Below the pieces are notes generated by a model, which worked only from the letters and a program-made list of their open reading frames with translations, did no database searches and had not been told where the DNA came from. From the NCBI GenBank assembly GCA_025994075.1, contig JAMQGV010000025.1, positions 1 to 64,000 of the forward strand: 64,000 nt of DNA, given 5' to 3'. The DNA comes from Vicinamibacteria bacterium. GTDB taxonomy: Bacteria; Acidobacteriota; Vicinamibacteria; Fen-336. Numbering within the stretch: position 1 is the stretch's first letter; each line of letters starts with the position of its first letter. Made by a program: the position numbers and the translations under genes. Below are positions 23,417-33,562 of this stretch, one piece after another.

Positions 23417-23476
23417 GCGGCCCCGGCGGGCGCCTCGCAGTGCCCGGTAAATGCTGGTCGCCGTTGAATCTACCCC

Positions 23477-23505
23477 TTGACACCCATCGTTCGCGCCCCT
23501 ACGAT
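23477..23505 (+). promoter_or_regulatory. Sigma-70-type promoter (TTGACA-17-TACGAT)
   Basis: A perfect -35 box TTGACA at 23477-23482, a 17-base spacer, and -10 box TACGAT at 23500-23505. The ATG of the Thr-rich surface protein is at 23524 with GGAGG at 23513-23517, so the expected 5' leader is only about a dozen bases. The same pair of hexamers, with an 18-base spacer, lies ahead of the TonB receptor. Confidence 0.75.
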
Positions 23506-23523
23506 TGCGCCCGGAGGATTTCC

Positions 23524-24930
23524 ATGAAATCGAGACTGGCAGCTCTGCTCGCCGCATCGCTTGTGTTCCCCCCCGGCGTGTTCGCGGCGCCCTCGACTGG
23601 TTTGGTCAAGGGGCAGGTCAGCCTCGACGGCCGCGCCCTCGCCGGCCTGGAAGTGACGCTCGTCGACGTCGCCACGGGCGCCGTCCACACGGTGCGCACC
23701 GCTCCGGACGGCACGTTCGAGGCGCGCCTCGCGCCCGGCTCGTACGTGATCGCCAGCCGCAGCCGCGGCGGGCTGTCCGTCGGCCGCGGCCCGACGCTCG
23801 TCAGCGTGGAGTCCGGCAAGGTCGCCTCGGCCAGCGTCGAGATGGTCGCGCTGACCGCCGCGCTGCAGGACCCCGCTCCGGCGGCCGGCGCCAACGTCGG
23901 CCACGAGGCCATCGGCTGCCTCGTCGCCAACGAGTTCCCCTACTTCGAGGCCAAGATCGAGCCGGCCGCCAGCGTGGTGCGGGCTCGCGTCTACTTCAAG
24001 TCCGTGCTCAGCGACGAGTGGTACTACGTCGAGATGACGCAGGGGGAGGGTGTGTTCACCGGCGTGCTGCCGCGGCCCACGATGGCCGCCAGCCCGATCA
24101 CCTACTACATCCAGGCGACGACCACCGACTTCGGCGAGAGCCGCACCCCGGAGATCTCGGCCGAGGTGGTCGAGAAGCCCGAGGATTGCCCCGACGACAA
24201 GAAGGTGGCCCCGGTGGGTCCGCCTCCTGCCGGTGGCGTGACGCTGTTCTCGGCCTCGACCGGCGCGGCCGCGGGCCTGCCGGCCGGGTTCGCCGCGGGC
24301 GGCGCCCTGCTCGGCACCGGCGCCCTCATCGGCCTCGGCGGCGCGCTGCTCGGCGGCGGCGTGATCGCGGCGACCGGCGGCACGACCACCACCACGACCA
24401 CCACCACGACCAGCACGACCACCACCACGACGGTGGCTCCGCCGCCCCCGCCCGTGGTCAACGTCGCTGCCGAGTGCAAGGTGGCGCCCACCGCGACCGG
24501 TCCGGAGTCGAGCCCGACCTTCCCGATCATCGCCAACTGCACCCGCGCCGTGTCCCCGAATGCGCTCACGTCGGCTGGGCAGTTCGGCGACATCGTGGTC
24601 ACGACTTCGAGCAACGGAACGGTCTCCGAGGACCCGAGTCTGCCGGGCCAGGAAGCCTGGACCCCGATCCTGTGCAGCTGCAGGATCGACTCGGTGGGCT
24701 TCCGTCAGCTCTCCACGATCGGTCTCCGCGTGGGTCAGCGTGGCACGGTGGACACCACGGCCAACTCCTGCAGCTTCGGGTTCCAGGCCCCCGATCCGCT
24801 GGTCACCGACAACGTGTTCGTGCCCATCGAAGTCGTGATGGGCTGGCAGATCTCGGGTGCGCTGAAGGCGCTCTGCGACGCCGATCCGTTCTGCAGCGTC
24901 AACGAGAACACCTGCCCCGTGCTTCCGTAG
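23524..24930 (+). CDS. Secreted surface protein with carboxypeptidase-regulatory fold and poly-Thr linker
   Basis: A 468-residue exported protein of unknown function. Order: signal peptide (residues 1-22); a carboxypeptidase-regulatory-like β-sandwich (about 25-105: LVKGQVSLDGRALAGLEVTL, GTFEARLAPGSYVIA); a second β-domain (about 120-220) with two Cys and ITYYIQATTTDFGESRTPEI, which resembles bacterial Ig-like repeats; a Gly/Ala-rich hydrophobic stretch (about 245-285) that could span a membrane; a pure Thr/Ser linker (about 286-303) then Pro; and a C-terminal domain with six or more Cys (CSCR, CSFG, CDADPFCSV, CPVLP). It has its own promoter and two terminators. Placed behind the export pair, it may be a cell-surface protein, but that is inference. 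Confidence 0.65.
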   Translation: MKSRLAALLAASLVFPPGVFAAPSTGLVKGQVSLDGRALAGLEVTLVDVATGAVHTVRTAPDGTFEARLAPGSYVIASRSRGGLSVGRGPTLVSVESGKVASASVEMVALTAALQDPAPAAGANVGHEAIGCLVANEFPYFEAKIEPAASVVRARVYFKSVLSDEWYYVEMTQGEGVFTGVLPRPTMAASPITYYIQATTTDFGESRTPEISAEVVEKPEDCPDDKKVAPVGPPPAGGVTLFSASTGAAAGLPAGFAAGGALLGTGALIGLGGALLGGGVIAATGGTTTTTTTTTTSTTTTTTVAPPPPPVVNVAAECKVAPTATGPESSPTFPIIANCTRAVSPNALTSAGQFGDIVVTTSSNGTVSEDPSLPGQEAWTPILCSCRIDSVGFRQLSTIGLRVGQRGTVDTTANSCSFGFQAPDPLVTDNVFVPIEVVMGWQISGALKALCDADPFCSVNENTCPVLP

Positions 24931-24946
24931 GGGCTGCTGCCGCAAA

Positions 24947-24979
24947 CCTGGCCTGTCGGGCGACGCCCGACGGGCCAGG
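24947..24979 (+). terminator. Long hairpin after the surface-protein gene
   Basis: CCTGGCCTGTCGGGCG pairs with CGCCCGACGGGCCAGG over up to 16 positions with one G-T pair and almost no loop. It lies 16 bases past the stop and ahead of a second hairpin that does carry a T run. It probably helps ending or protects the transcript's 3' end. Confidence 0.5.
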
Positions 24980-24990
24980 GTCACGACCAA

Positions 24991-25032
24991 GGGCCGGCCA
25001 GGCATCTCGCCTTGCCGGCCCTTCGCCTTTTT
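24991..25032 (+). terminator. Intrinsic terminator
   Basis: Stem GGGCCGGCCAGGC (24991-25003) pairs with GCCTTGCCGGCCC (25009-25021) with one mismatch and a 5-base loop. It is followed by TTCGCC and a run of five T. It ends transcription of the surface-protein gene before the convergent kinase gene. The remaining bases up to 25194 show no gene. Confidence 0.8.
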
Positions 25033-25194
25033 ACGCCCCCAGCATTATCCTGAAGAGGAGTCCTTCCGCGGGCAGGCGGCAGCGCAGTCGCGACTGCGTA
25101 CTGCGGGTCGAAGTGGGCGCATGCGCAGGGGCGTGCGCCGGGCGGGCCTGAGGCACGGCACACCGCGAGGGCTCGGCCGAACGAGGCTAGCCGA

Positions 25195-27669
<2,475 letters not shown>

Positions 27670-27745
27670 CGAGACGGGGGCTTCCTTGGCGGCGTGAGCT
27701 GGAGAGACGGGCGCGACAGGATTGTAGGCGGCGCTTCCACGGCGT

Positions 27746-29098
27746 TCAAGGCTGCGGCCGCCGCTGGCCGACGCCGCCCGCGAGCACGCCGCACAGGACC
27801 GCGAAGGCCGCCGCGTTCGCCGGCACCTGGAGCGCGTAATCGAAGAGGGCGTGGGCCGCCGCGCCCGCCACGCCGGCCGCGGCGGCCGCCAGCAGCGCGT
27901 CGCCGCGGGCCGCGAGCATCGCCCGCAGCAGGCCGATGCCGAGCGGGGCGGCCAGCGCGGCGCCCAGCAGCCCGAGGTCGGACACGACCTGCAGGTAGTC
28001 GTTGTGCGCGGCGGTCACCCAGTAGGACTGGAAGTCGACTTGGTAGGGCCGGAAGGCGACCAGGAACGTGTTGAGCCCGGTGCCGAACACGGGGAAGTCC
28101 TGCAGCATGGGCAGCATCGCCTTCCAGATCCCGAGCCGGTTCATGCCGCGCCCCTCGAATGCGGCCGACACGTTCGAGAAGTCGAGCAGCGCGAGCGCCC
28201 CGAGGCCGAGCAGGACGCTGGCGGTCAGCACGACGCGGGCGTGCCCCGCGAGCAGCAGCAGGGTGGCGAGACCGGCGCCGAGGCAGAGCAGGCCGCCGCG
28301 GGTCTGGGGGGCCTGGCTGGCGACGGCGAGGAACAGCGCGAACGCGCTCCACTGGAGCGCCCGCGGGAACGAGGCGTCGCCGAGGGCGCGGCCCAGGCCG
28401 AAGCGGCGTCGCAGGTGGCGGAACTCGGCCGTGCCGGCCACGGCGAGGCCGACCCCCAAGGGGACCATCATCGCCACGTAGCCCGCGAAGTGGTTGCGGT
28501 TCATGTAGGGGCCCCAGATCGCCCAGGCCCGCTGGAAGTCCACGTCGATCACGCCGTAGATGCGGCTGGGAGCCTCGCTGGCCGCCTGCACCAGGCCGAC
28601 CGTGCCCAGCGCCGCGGCCGCCACGGCCAGGGTGGCGAGCGCGCGGCGCCGCCAGGCCTCGGAGCGGTACTCGCGGCAGGCGAAGGCGTAGAGGGCCATC
28701 ACCGCGCCGACGCAGAGCAGGCCGCGGGCGGTGGCCCCGGGACTGACCGAGAGCGGTTCCCACGGCAGTTCTTCCTTGCCGAGATGGTGGAACGCCCACG
28801 AGGCCGGGCTGATCACCCCCAGCAGCGCAGGCGGCAGCGGCACCAGTTGCAGCGCGGCGAGGGCCAGCAGGGCCCACAGGAGGCGGGCACCGGGAACCGG
28901 CGGCGCCCCGCGCCCGAGCGAGCGGTCGAAGCGGGCGCGAGCCCACGACGCGGCCGACAGCAGGTACACGGTCGCGAAGGCAGGCAGGTACAGGACGGGG
29001 CTGCCGGTGCCGAAGGCGAGCGGCATGACGCCGACCAGCAGCAGCGCGGTCCACCGCAGCCAGCCCGACAGCCCGTCGCGCTCGGGGACGGGGATCAC
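27746..29098 (-). CDS. O-antigen ligase/polymerase-like membrane protein (Wzy_C family)
   Basis: A 450-residue inner-membrane protein with about twelve hydrophobic helices. The large periplasmic loop near residues 290-350 carries GTGLNTFLVAFRPYQ and the His-containing AAHNDYLQVVSDLGLLG, the signature of the O-antigen ligase/WzyC-like family. Family members join or polymerise glycan chains on lipid carriers, or glycosylate pilins; which one applies here is open. The GTG start (29096-29098) overlaps the stop of the lipoprotein gene upstream, so both are co-translated. The proximity of the Wza/Wzc-like genes suggests use in surface-polysaccharide assembly. Confidence 0.75.
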   Translation of the reverse strand: MIPVPERDGLSGWLRWTALLLVGVMPLAFGTGSPVLYLPAFATVYLLSAASWARARFDRSLGRGAPPVPGARLLWALLALAALQLVPLPPALLGVISPASWAFHHLGKEELPWEPLSVSPGATARGLLCVGAVMALYAFACREYRSEAWRRRALATLAVAAAALGTVGLVQAASEAPSRIYGVIDVDFQRAWAIWGPYMNRNHFAGYVAMMVPLGVGLAVAGTAEFRHLRRRFGLGRALGDASFPRALQWSAFALFLAVASQAPQTRGGLLCLGAGLATLLLLAGHARVVLTASVLLGLGALALLDFSNVSAAFEGRGMNRLGIWKAMLPMLQDFPVFGTGLNTFLVAFRPYQVDFQSYWVTAAHNDYLQVVSDLGLLGAALAAPLGIGLLRAMLAARGDALLAAAAAGVAGAAAHALFDYALQVPANAAAFAVLCGVLAGGVGQRRPQP

Positions 29099-29736
29099 CG
29101 GATGGGCTCGATGCCCTCGAGTTCGCCCCGCGCGTCGTAACGCAGCCGGCGGTCCGGCTTGCCGTCGCCGTCGGTGTCGAGTTCTTCGCTCGTCAGGCGC
29201 CGCCCGGAGAACTTCTGCCAGCGGTCGACGCGCCCGTCGCGGTCGCCGTCGATCTCGATCGCGACCGCCGCGCCCCGCTCGAGGCGCTCCGTGCGGTCGA
29301 TCCGGCCGTCGCCGTCCGAGTCGTGTTCGACGAGCACCGGCAGGCCGTCGGCGCCTGGCGTCGCGTAACGCCGGCCTCGGCCCTCGCGGAACCCGACCCG
29401 GCGCAGCGAACCGTCGGGGGCCAGTTCCTCGAAGCGGTCGGCCTCGCCGTCGAAGTCGACGTCGATCTCGATCCGCTTCGGCTTCGGGTCGCCGAGGTGG
29501 TAGGCCCAGAGGTCGGGGCGGCCGTCGCGGTTGGTGTCGAGCAGCACCTTCTGCAGCGAGCCGTCCATCCGGTACCAGGTGGTCTGCGTCTCGCGGGTCA
29601 CCACCCGGCAGCGGGTGCCGTCGGTGTCCTGCTCGAACTGCCAGTCGGGCGACTCGGGCCGGCCCATCAGGCAACTGGTGCCGCCGCAGGCGACGGAGGC
29701 GAGGACGGGGAGGAGGAGCGCGGTGCGCAGTCTCAT
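29095..29736 (-). CDS. Lipoprotein with calcium-type DxDxDG repeats
   Basis: A 213-residue exported lipoprotein. The signal peptide ends in a lipobox-like SVAC (Cys17). The mature part is a chain of short acidic repeats: DTNRDGRPD, DVDFDGEAD, DSDGDGRID, DGDRDGRVD and DTDGDGKPD. Each has the EF-hand/thrombospondin-3-like spacing of calcium ligands and is separated from the next by about 25-30 residues of β-type sequence (for example LWAYHLG, RWQKFSG). It probably folds around calcium at the cell surface. It overlaps the O-antigen-ligase-like gene (GTGA), a conspicuous coupling. Confidence 0.7.
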   Translation of the reverse strand: MRLRTALLLPVLASVACGGTSCLMGRPESPDWQFEQDTDGTRCRVVTRETQTTWYRMDGSLQKVLLDTNRDGRPDLWAYHLGDPKPKRIEIDVDFDGEADRFEELAPDGSLRRVGFREGRGRRYATPGADGLPVLVEHDSDGDGRIDRTERLERGAAVAIEIDGDRDGRVDRWQKFSGRRLTSEELDTDGDGKPDRRLRYDARGELEGIEPIR

Positions 29737-29765
29737 CGGTCGCCAAGTGTAGCCAATCCGACCCC

Positions 29766-29794
29766 TTGCCGGCGGTCCGGGGCCACGCTATCGT
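29766..29794 (+). promoter_or_regulatory. Putative promoter (TTGCCG-17-TATCGT)
   Basis: TTGCCG at 29766-29771 and TATCGT at 29789-29794 with a 17-base spacer, in the 86-base divergent gap before the TTG-started gene at 29823. The boxes match the other promoters in spacing but the -35 is weaker. Confidence 0.4.
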
Positions 29795-29822
29795 CCCGCC
29801 GGGAACCGAGGCCGAGAGAAAC

Positions 29823-30374
29823 TTGAACCGCGTCGCCCGCCGCTCCTGCCTTGCCGGGCTCGCGCTGCTCGCCGCCCACGCGGCGACGCCGGCCGCGGAG
29901 CCGCCTGCGCTCGCGCAGGAGCACCGGCTCTTCGACGGGGCCGTCTTCCTGCGCGCGCCGGAGGGATGGGTGGTGGCCCCGGTCGCGGGGCGGCCCGACG
30001 CGTTCGACGTGGCGGGCGACACGCTGGTCTTCCGGCTGTCCTTCCACGCCACCGAGTTGCCGCCCGACGCCTTCCACGGCCAGTGCCTGCTGGAGCGGCT
30101 GGCGCCGGCGCTGGAGCTGGACGCGCAAGTCGACTACGAGTACGACTACGTCGGCGGCCGCGTCCTGGGCCGGGCCGCGCTCGACAGCGCCTACCGCATC
30201 CGCTACGACGTGGAGACCCGCGGCGCCCGCGAGTGGAGGCAGCGCTCGCTGAGCCTCGTCGGCCAGGGCGTTTCGCTCTGCGTGGTGCAGATGGCGCCCG
30301 CCCGCGACTGGAAGAAATCCCCCCGCCTGCGCGACCTGGCGGCCGCCGTGCTGTCCAGCGTCGGCCTGCGTTGA
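29823..30374 (+). CDS. Secreted protein of unknown function
   Basis: A 183-residue exported protein with a signal peptide (about residues 1-25, Arg-rich start then LAGLALLAAHAATPAAE). The TTG at 29823 is taken as start because the signal peptide begins there; no ATG is available in a sensible place. The mature part reads as an α/β domain (FDGAVFLRAPEGWVVAPV, DTLVFRLSFHATELP, YRIRYDVETRG, SLCVVQMAPA) reminiscent of small PsbP/Mog1-type folds, but I would not assign it. Its stop overlaps the start of the MinD-like gene (TTGA), so it is in the same operon. Confidence 0.6.
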   Translation: MNRVARRSCLAGLALLAAHAATPAAEPPALAQEHRLFDGAVFLRAPEGWVVAPVAGRPDAFDVAGDTLVFRLSFHATELPPDAFHGQCLLERLAPALELDAQVDYEYDYVGGRVLGRAALDSAYRIRYDVETRGAREWRQRSLSLVGQGVSLCVVQMAPARDWKKSPRLRDLAAAVLSSVGLR

Positions 30375-31342
30375 CCGCGGCCGCGCCGGCCGAGCTCGCC
30401 GCCGTCTCCCCCGCGGCGAAGCCGTCGCGGCGGCAGATCTGGTCGCTGGGCGGCGGCAAGGGCGGGATCGGCAAGTCGCTGCTCGCGGCCTCGCTCGGCT
30501 ACCAGCTCGCGCGCACCGGGCGCCGGGTCGTGCTGGTCGACGCCGACCTCGGCGGGTCCAACCTGCACACCTGCCTCGGCCTCGAGATGCCGGCGTTGAC
30601 GCTGGGCGACTTCCTGCAGCGCCGCGTCGAGCGCATCGAGGACGTGCTGGTCGAGACCGGCGTCCCGGGCCTGCGGCTGGTGAGCGGCGCCTCCGACTTC
30701 CTGGCCGCCGCCAACATCAAGCACGTGCAGAAGGTGCGCATCCTCAACAAGCTGCGCGGGCTCGACGTGGACGTCGTGCTGCTCGACCTCGGCGCCGGCA
30801 GCTCCTTCAACATCATCGACTTCTTCCTGATCTCCGACGTCTCGCTGCTGACGGTGATCCCGGAGCCGACCTCGATCGAGAACGGCTACCGCTTCATCAA
30901 GAGCGCGCTGTACCGGCGGCTGCGCGGCGTGGCCGGCAACGAGGCCGTCCGCCAGCTCGTCGACTCCGCCCTCGACGCCAAGAACGAGGCGGGCATCCGC
31001 ACGCCGCTCGACCTGCTGCGGGTGGTCGGCGAGCGCCACCCGGACGCGGAAGCGGACATGCGGCGGGAGGTCGCGACGTTCCACCCGCGCTTCGTCGTCA
31101 ACCAGGTGCGCGACGAAGCCGACCAGCGCGTCGGCCACCAGCTCGTCGCCGCCTGCGCCCGGCACCTGGGCGTGCGCTCGTCGTACGTGGGATTCGTGCC
31201 GTACGAGGACGCCGTCTGGCGCGCGGTCCGCCGCCGCCGGCTGTTCATGGCCGAAGCCGCCGAGTCTCGCGCGGCCGACCACATCCGGCGCCTGACTGGT
31301 GCCCTGCTGCAGGGCGAGACCCTGCCGTTGCCGTGGGCGTGA
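30371..31342 (+). CDS. MinD/FleN-like P-loop ATPase
   Basis: A 323-residue deviant Walker ATPase: GGGKGGIGKS at residues 27-36, VVLVDADLGGSNLH, then VVLLDLGAGSSFNIIDFFL and the stretch EPTSIENGYRF. This is the MinD/FlhG subgroup that dimerises with ATP and positions or counts cellular structures. Residues about 180-270 hold an extra helical segment (VDSALDAKNEAGIRTPLDLL) compared with short MinD. The C-terminal amphipathic membrane helix of true MinD is not evident. No flagellar or min genes are near. The next gene overlaps its end and encodes a J-domain/HTH protein, so the pair may act together in placing a surface or division structure. Confidence 0.75.
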   Translation: MTAAAPAELAAVSPAAKPSRRQIWSLGGGKGGIGKSLLAASLGYQLARTGRRVVLVDADLGGSNLHTCLGLEMPALTLGDFLQRRVERIEDVLVETGVPGLRLVSGASDFLAAANIKHVQKVRILNKLRGLDVDVVLLDLGAGSSFNIIDFFLISDVSLLTVIPEPTSIENGYRFIKSALYRRLRGVAGNEAVRQLVDSALDAKNEAGIRTPLDLLRVVGERHPDAEADMRREVATFHPRFVVNQVRDEADQRVGHQLVAACARHLGVRSSYVGFVPYEDAVWRAVRRRRLFMAEAAESRAADHIRRLTGALLQGETLPLPWA

Positions 31343-32001
31343 ACCCGCCGGACCACTACGAGGCGCTGGGGCTCGGACCCGGGGCGACGCCCGAGGAGGT
31401 CGAGCGCGCCTACCGCTTCCTCGAGTCTCTCTACGCCGAGGGGGCCCTGGCCACCTACTCGCTGCTGGAGCCCGAAGAAGCCGCCGAGGCGCGGGCCCGC
31501 GTGCGTGCGGCGTACGAGGCGCTGTCCGACCCGGAGCGCCGGAGGGTCTACGACGCCGGGCGCGGAACGCCTCCCGCGGACGAGGCTGGAGGCGCGGCGC
31601 AGCGGCCACCGGTGACAGGCGGGGCGGAGGCCCCGAAGCTCGTTCCGGCGGCCCCACCGGCGGCGCCGGAGGCTTCACCCGAGCCACCGCCGACACCACC
31701 GCCCGCGCGCCCCGTGCCGCCGGCCCCGCGCCCGCCGTCGCCACCGCTGCTGCTGCCCGAGCCGGTGACCGGGGCCACGCTGAAGCGGTTCCGGGAGGAG
31801 CGCGGTGTCGCGCTCGCCGACATCTCCGCCCGCACCAAGGTGGGAGTGCGCTTCCTCGAGTACATCGAGGCCGACCGCCACGCGGACCTGCCCGCCCTCG
31901 TCTACCTGAAGGGCTTCCTCGGCGAGTACGCGCGCTACCTGGGCCTCGACGTCCGGCGCACGGTCGAGTCGTACCTGTCGCGGGTGCGGCTCGACCGCTA
32001 G
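31339..32001 (+). CDS. Degenerate J-domain protein with RodZ-like HTH
   Basis: A 220-residue protein with two parts. Residues 1-70 look like a J-domain (DHYEALGLGPGATPEEVERAY and AYEALSDPERRRVYD), but the His-Pro-Asp motif needed to stimulate DnaK is missing. A Pro/Ala-rich linker follows (about 80-140). Residues about 145-215 form a RodZ/HTH_25-type helix-turn-helix (GATLKRFREERGVALADISA, then YIEADRHADLPALVYLKGFL). No membrane helix follows, unlike RodZ. The start is GTG 31339 (overlapping the MinD-like stop) or GTG 31333. The fusion and coupling to a MinD-like ATPase suggest a positioning or scaffold role. Confidence 0.65.
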   Translation: MNPPDHYEALGLGPGATPEEVERAYRFLESLYAEGALATYSLLEPEEAAEARARVRAAYEALSDPERRRVYDAGRGTPPADEAGGAAQRPPVTGGAEAPKLVPAAPPAAPEASPEPPPTPPPARPVPPAPRPPSPPLLLPEPVTGATLKRFREERGVALADISARTKVGVRFLEYIEADRHADLPALVYLKGFLGEYARYLGLDVRRTVESYLSRVRLDR

Positions 32002-32007
32002 CGTCCG

Positions 32008-32895
32008 CTAGTAGGAGCCGCCTTTCGCGGGGGGCGTGGAGTGCGAGGCCGGGCTCGGCGCCCCGCCGCGGCTCTCCTGCACGATCTTGACGCCGACGCT
32101 GGCGCCGATGCGGTCGGCGCCAGCCGCGATCATCGCCTGGGCCTGCGCGTAGTCGCGCACGCCGCCGGCCGCCTTGACGCCCATCGCGGGGCCGACCACG
32201 CGCCGCATCAGCGTCACGTCCTCGACCGTCGCCCCCGCTGGTCCGAAGCCGGTCGAGGTCTTGACGAAGTCGGCGCCGGCCGCGCGGCTGAGCACGCAGC
32301 CACGCACCTTCTCCTCGTCGTTCAGCAGCGCGGTCTCCAGGATCACCTTGACGATCGCGCCGCCGCGGCGGCTGGCCTCGACGACCGCGGCGATGTCGCG
32401 CTCGACGAGCGCGTAGTCGCCGGACTTGAGGGCGCCGACGTTGACCACCATGTCGACCTCGCCCGCGCCCTCTTCGACGACGCGGGCGGCCTCGTGGGCC
32501 TTCACCTCGGGAAAGGTGGCGCCGAGCGGGAAGCCGACCACCGTGCAGACGCCCGTCTCCGAGCCGCGCAGCAACCGGGCCGAGAGCGGGACCCACGCCG
32601 GGTTGACGCAGACCGTGGCGAAGCCGAACTCGCGGGCCTCGCGGCAGAGCTGCTCGATCTGGGCGCGGGTGGCGTCCGCCTTCAGCAGCGTGTGGTCGAT
32701 GGTGCGCGCGATCTCGCGCGGGTAGGCCGCGCCGGCGCGCAGGCCGAAGCGGGCGGCGCCCTGGCCGACGAAGCCGTCGAGCCGGACCGGGCAGCCGCCG
32801 CCGGGCGCGCCGTGGCAGGCGCAGGCCGGCTCCTCGACCTGGATCTGCGCGAGCACCGCGCGGACGACCGCCTCGACGAGCTGCTGCTGGTTCAT
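32008..32895 (-). CDS. deoC: Deoxyribose-phosphate aldolase with microcompartment-type N-terminal extension
   Basis: A 295-residue class I aldolase that splits 2-deoxyribose 5-phosphate into glyceraldehyde 3-phosphate and acetaldehyde. The DERA core (about residues 62-275) keeps Asp148, Schiff-base Lys212 (VKTSTGFG) and Lys241 (GVKAAGG). Ordinary DeoC is about 220-260 residues; here about 60 residues precede the core. They comprise a short amphipathic helix ([17 protein letters not shown]) joined by a Cys/His cluster ([11 protein letters not shown]) and a flexible stretch. Helix plus linker is the form of encapsulation peptides that take enzymes into bacterial microcompartments. Its ATG overlaps the stop of the RpiB-like gene (ATGA). 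No shell genes are visible, so encapsulation is inferred. Confidence 0.85.
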   Translation of the reverse strand: MNQQQLVEAVVRAVLAQIQVEEPACACHGAPGGGCPVRLDGFVGQGAARFGLRAGAAYPREIARTIDHTLLKADATRAQIEQLCREAREFGFATVCVNPAWVPLSARLLRGSETGVCTVVGFPLGATFPEVKAHEAARVVEEGAGEVDMVVNVGALKSGDYALVERDIAAVVEASRRGGAIVKVILETALLNDEEKVRGCVLSRAAGADFVKTSTGFGPAGATVEDVTLMRRVVGPAMGVKAAGGVRDYAQAQAMIAAGADRIGASVGVKIVQESRGGAPSPASHSTPPAKGGSY

Positions 32896-33527
32896 CTCTC
32901 TCGGGCTCCCCGCCGCACGGGGCGGCGGCCGTAGTTCTCCTCGATCTCCACGATCTTCGCGACCCGCTTCAGGTGGCGCTCCTCGGCGCAGCGCAGCGCC
33001 GTGAAGGCCTCGACGATTTCCAGCGCCTGCTCGGGCGACACGAAGCGGGCCCCCAGCGTCAGGACGTTGGCGTCGTTGTGCTCGCGCGCGTTGCGGGCGA
33101 GGTCCAGTGTGTTGCAGGCGGCGGCGCGGATGCCGGGCACCTTGTTGGCCGCCATCGCCGAGCCGATCCCGGCGCCGTCGATCACCACGCCGAAGCGGGC
33201 CTCGCCGGAGGCCACCGCGCGGGCCACGGCCAGCGCGAGGTCGGGGTAGTCGACGGGATCGGTGGAGTGGGTGCCGACGTCGCGCACGGCGCGGCCGCTG
33301 CGCTCGAGCCTGGCCTTGAGCGCCTCCTTGAGCGCGAAGCCGCCGTGGTCGGCGCCGAGCGCCACCGCCGCGGCCCTCGGGCGCGCCTCCAGCGTGATGC
33401 GGACGCCGCGCGACTCGGCGATCTCGCGCGCCCAGGGGGTGACGATGGCGCCGGGCCCGGCGAAGAGCTCGCCGCCCTCGGGCACCGAGCGCACGTCGTC
33501 GGCCGTGATCAGCTCTCGCGCGGCCAT
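32892..33527 (-). CDS. RpiB/LacAB-family sugar-phosphate isomerase with EutQ-like N-terminal segment
   Basis: A 211-residue protein. Residues about 54-200 are an RpiB fold ([42 protein letters not shown]). RpiB interconverts ribose and ribulose 5-phosphates. The catalytic Cys of enterobacterial RpiB (CGTG) is replaced by Asp117 (VVIDGAGIG), and the Glu used instead in mycobacterial RpiB is Ser here, so the base, and perhaps the substrate, differs. Residues 1-50 ([25 protein letters not shown]) resemble the N-terminal segment of the microcompartment protein EutQ. The start is ATG 33527; an upstream ATG (33554) adds nine residues before this motif. It precedes deoC in one operon. Confidence 0.75.
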   Translation of the reverse strand: MAARELITADDVRSVPEGGELFAGPGAIVTPWAREIAESRGVRITLEARPRAAAVALGADHGGFALKEALKARLERSGRAVRDVGTHSTDPVDYPDLALAVARAVASGEARFGVVIDGAGIGSAMAANKVPGIRAAACNTLDLARNAREHNDANVLTLGARFVSPEQALEIVEAFTALRCAEERHLKRVAKIVEIEENYGRRPVRRGARER

Positions 33528-33562
33528 AAATCGCAGTGGTCGCGATGCTAGCATGCCGCTCC

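Noticed and set aside
24384-24435. ACC/ACG repeat as a phase-variable tract
   Set aside because: The repeat encodes the Thr linker. Units are multiples of three, so slippage would change linker length but not switch the gene off.
33528-33562. Microcompartment shell gene next to the DeoC/RpiB pair
   Set aside because: The gap is 35 bases and the following genes are a symporter and lysA. No shell-domain sequence was found in the window.
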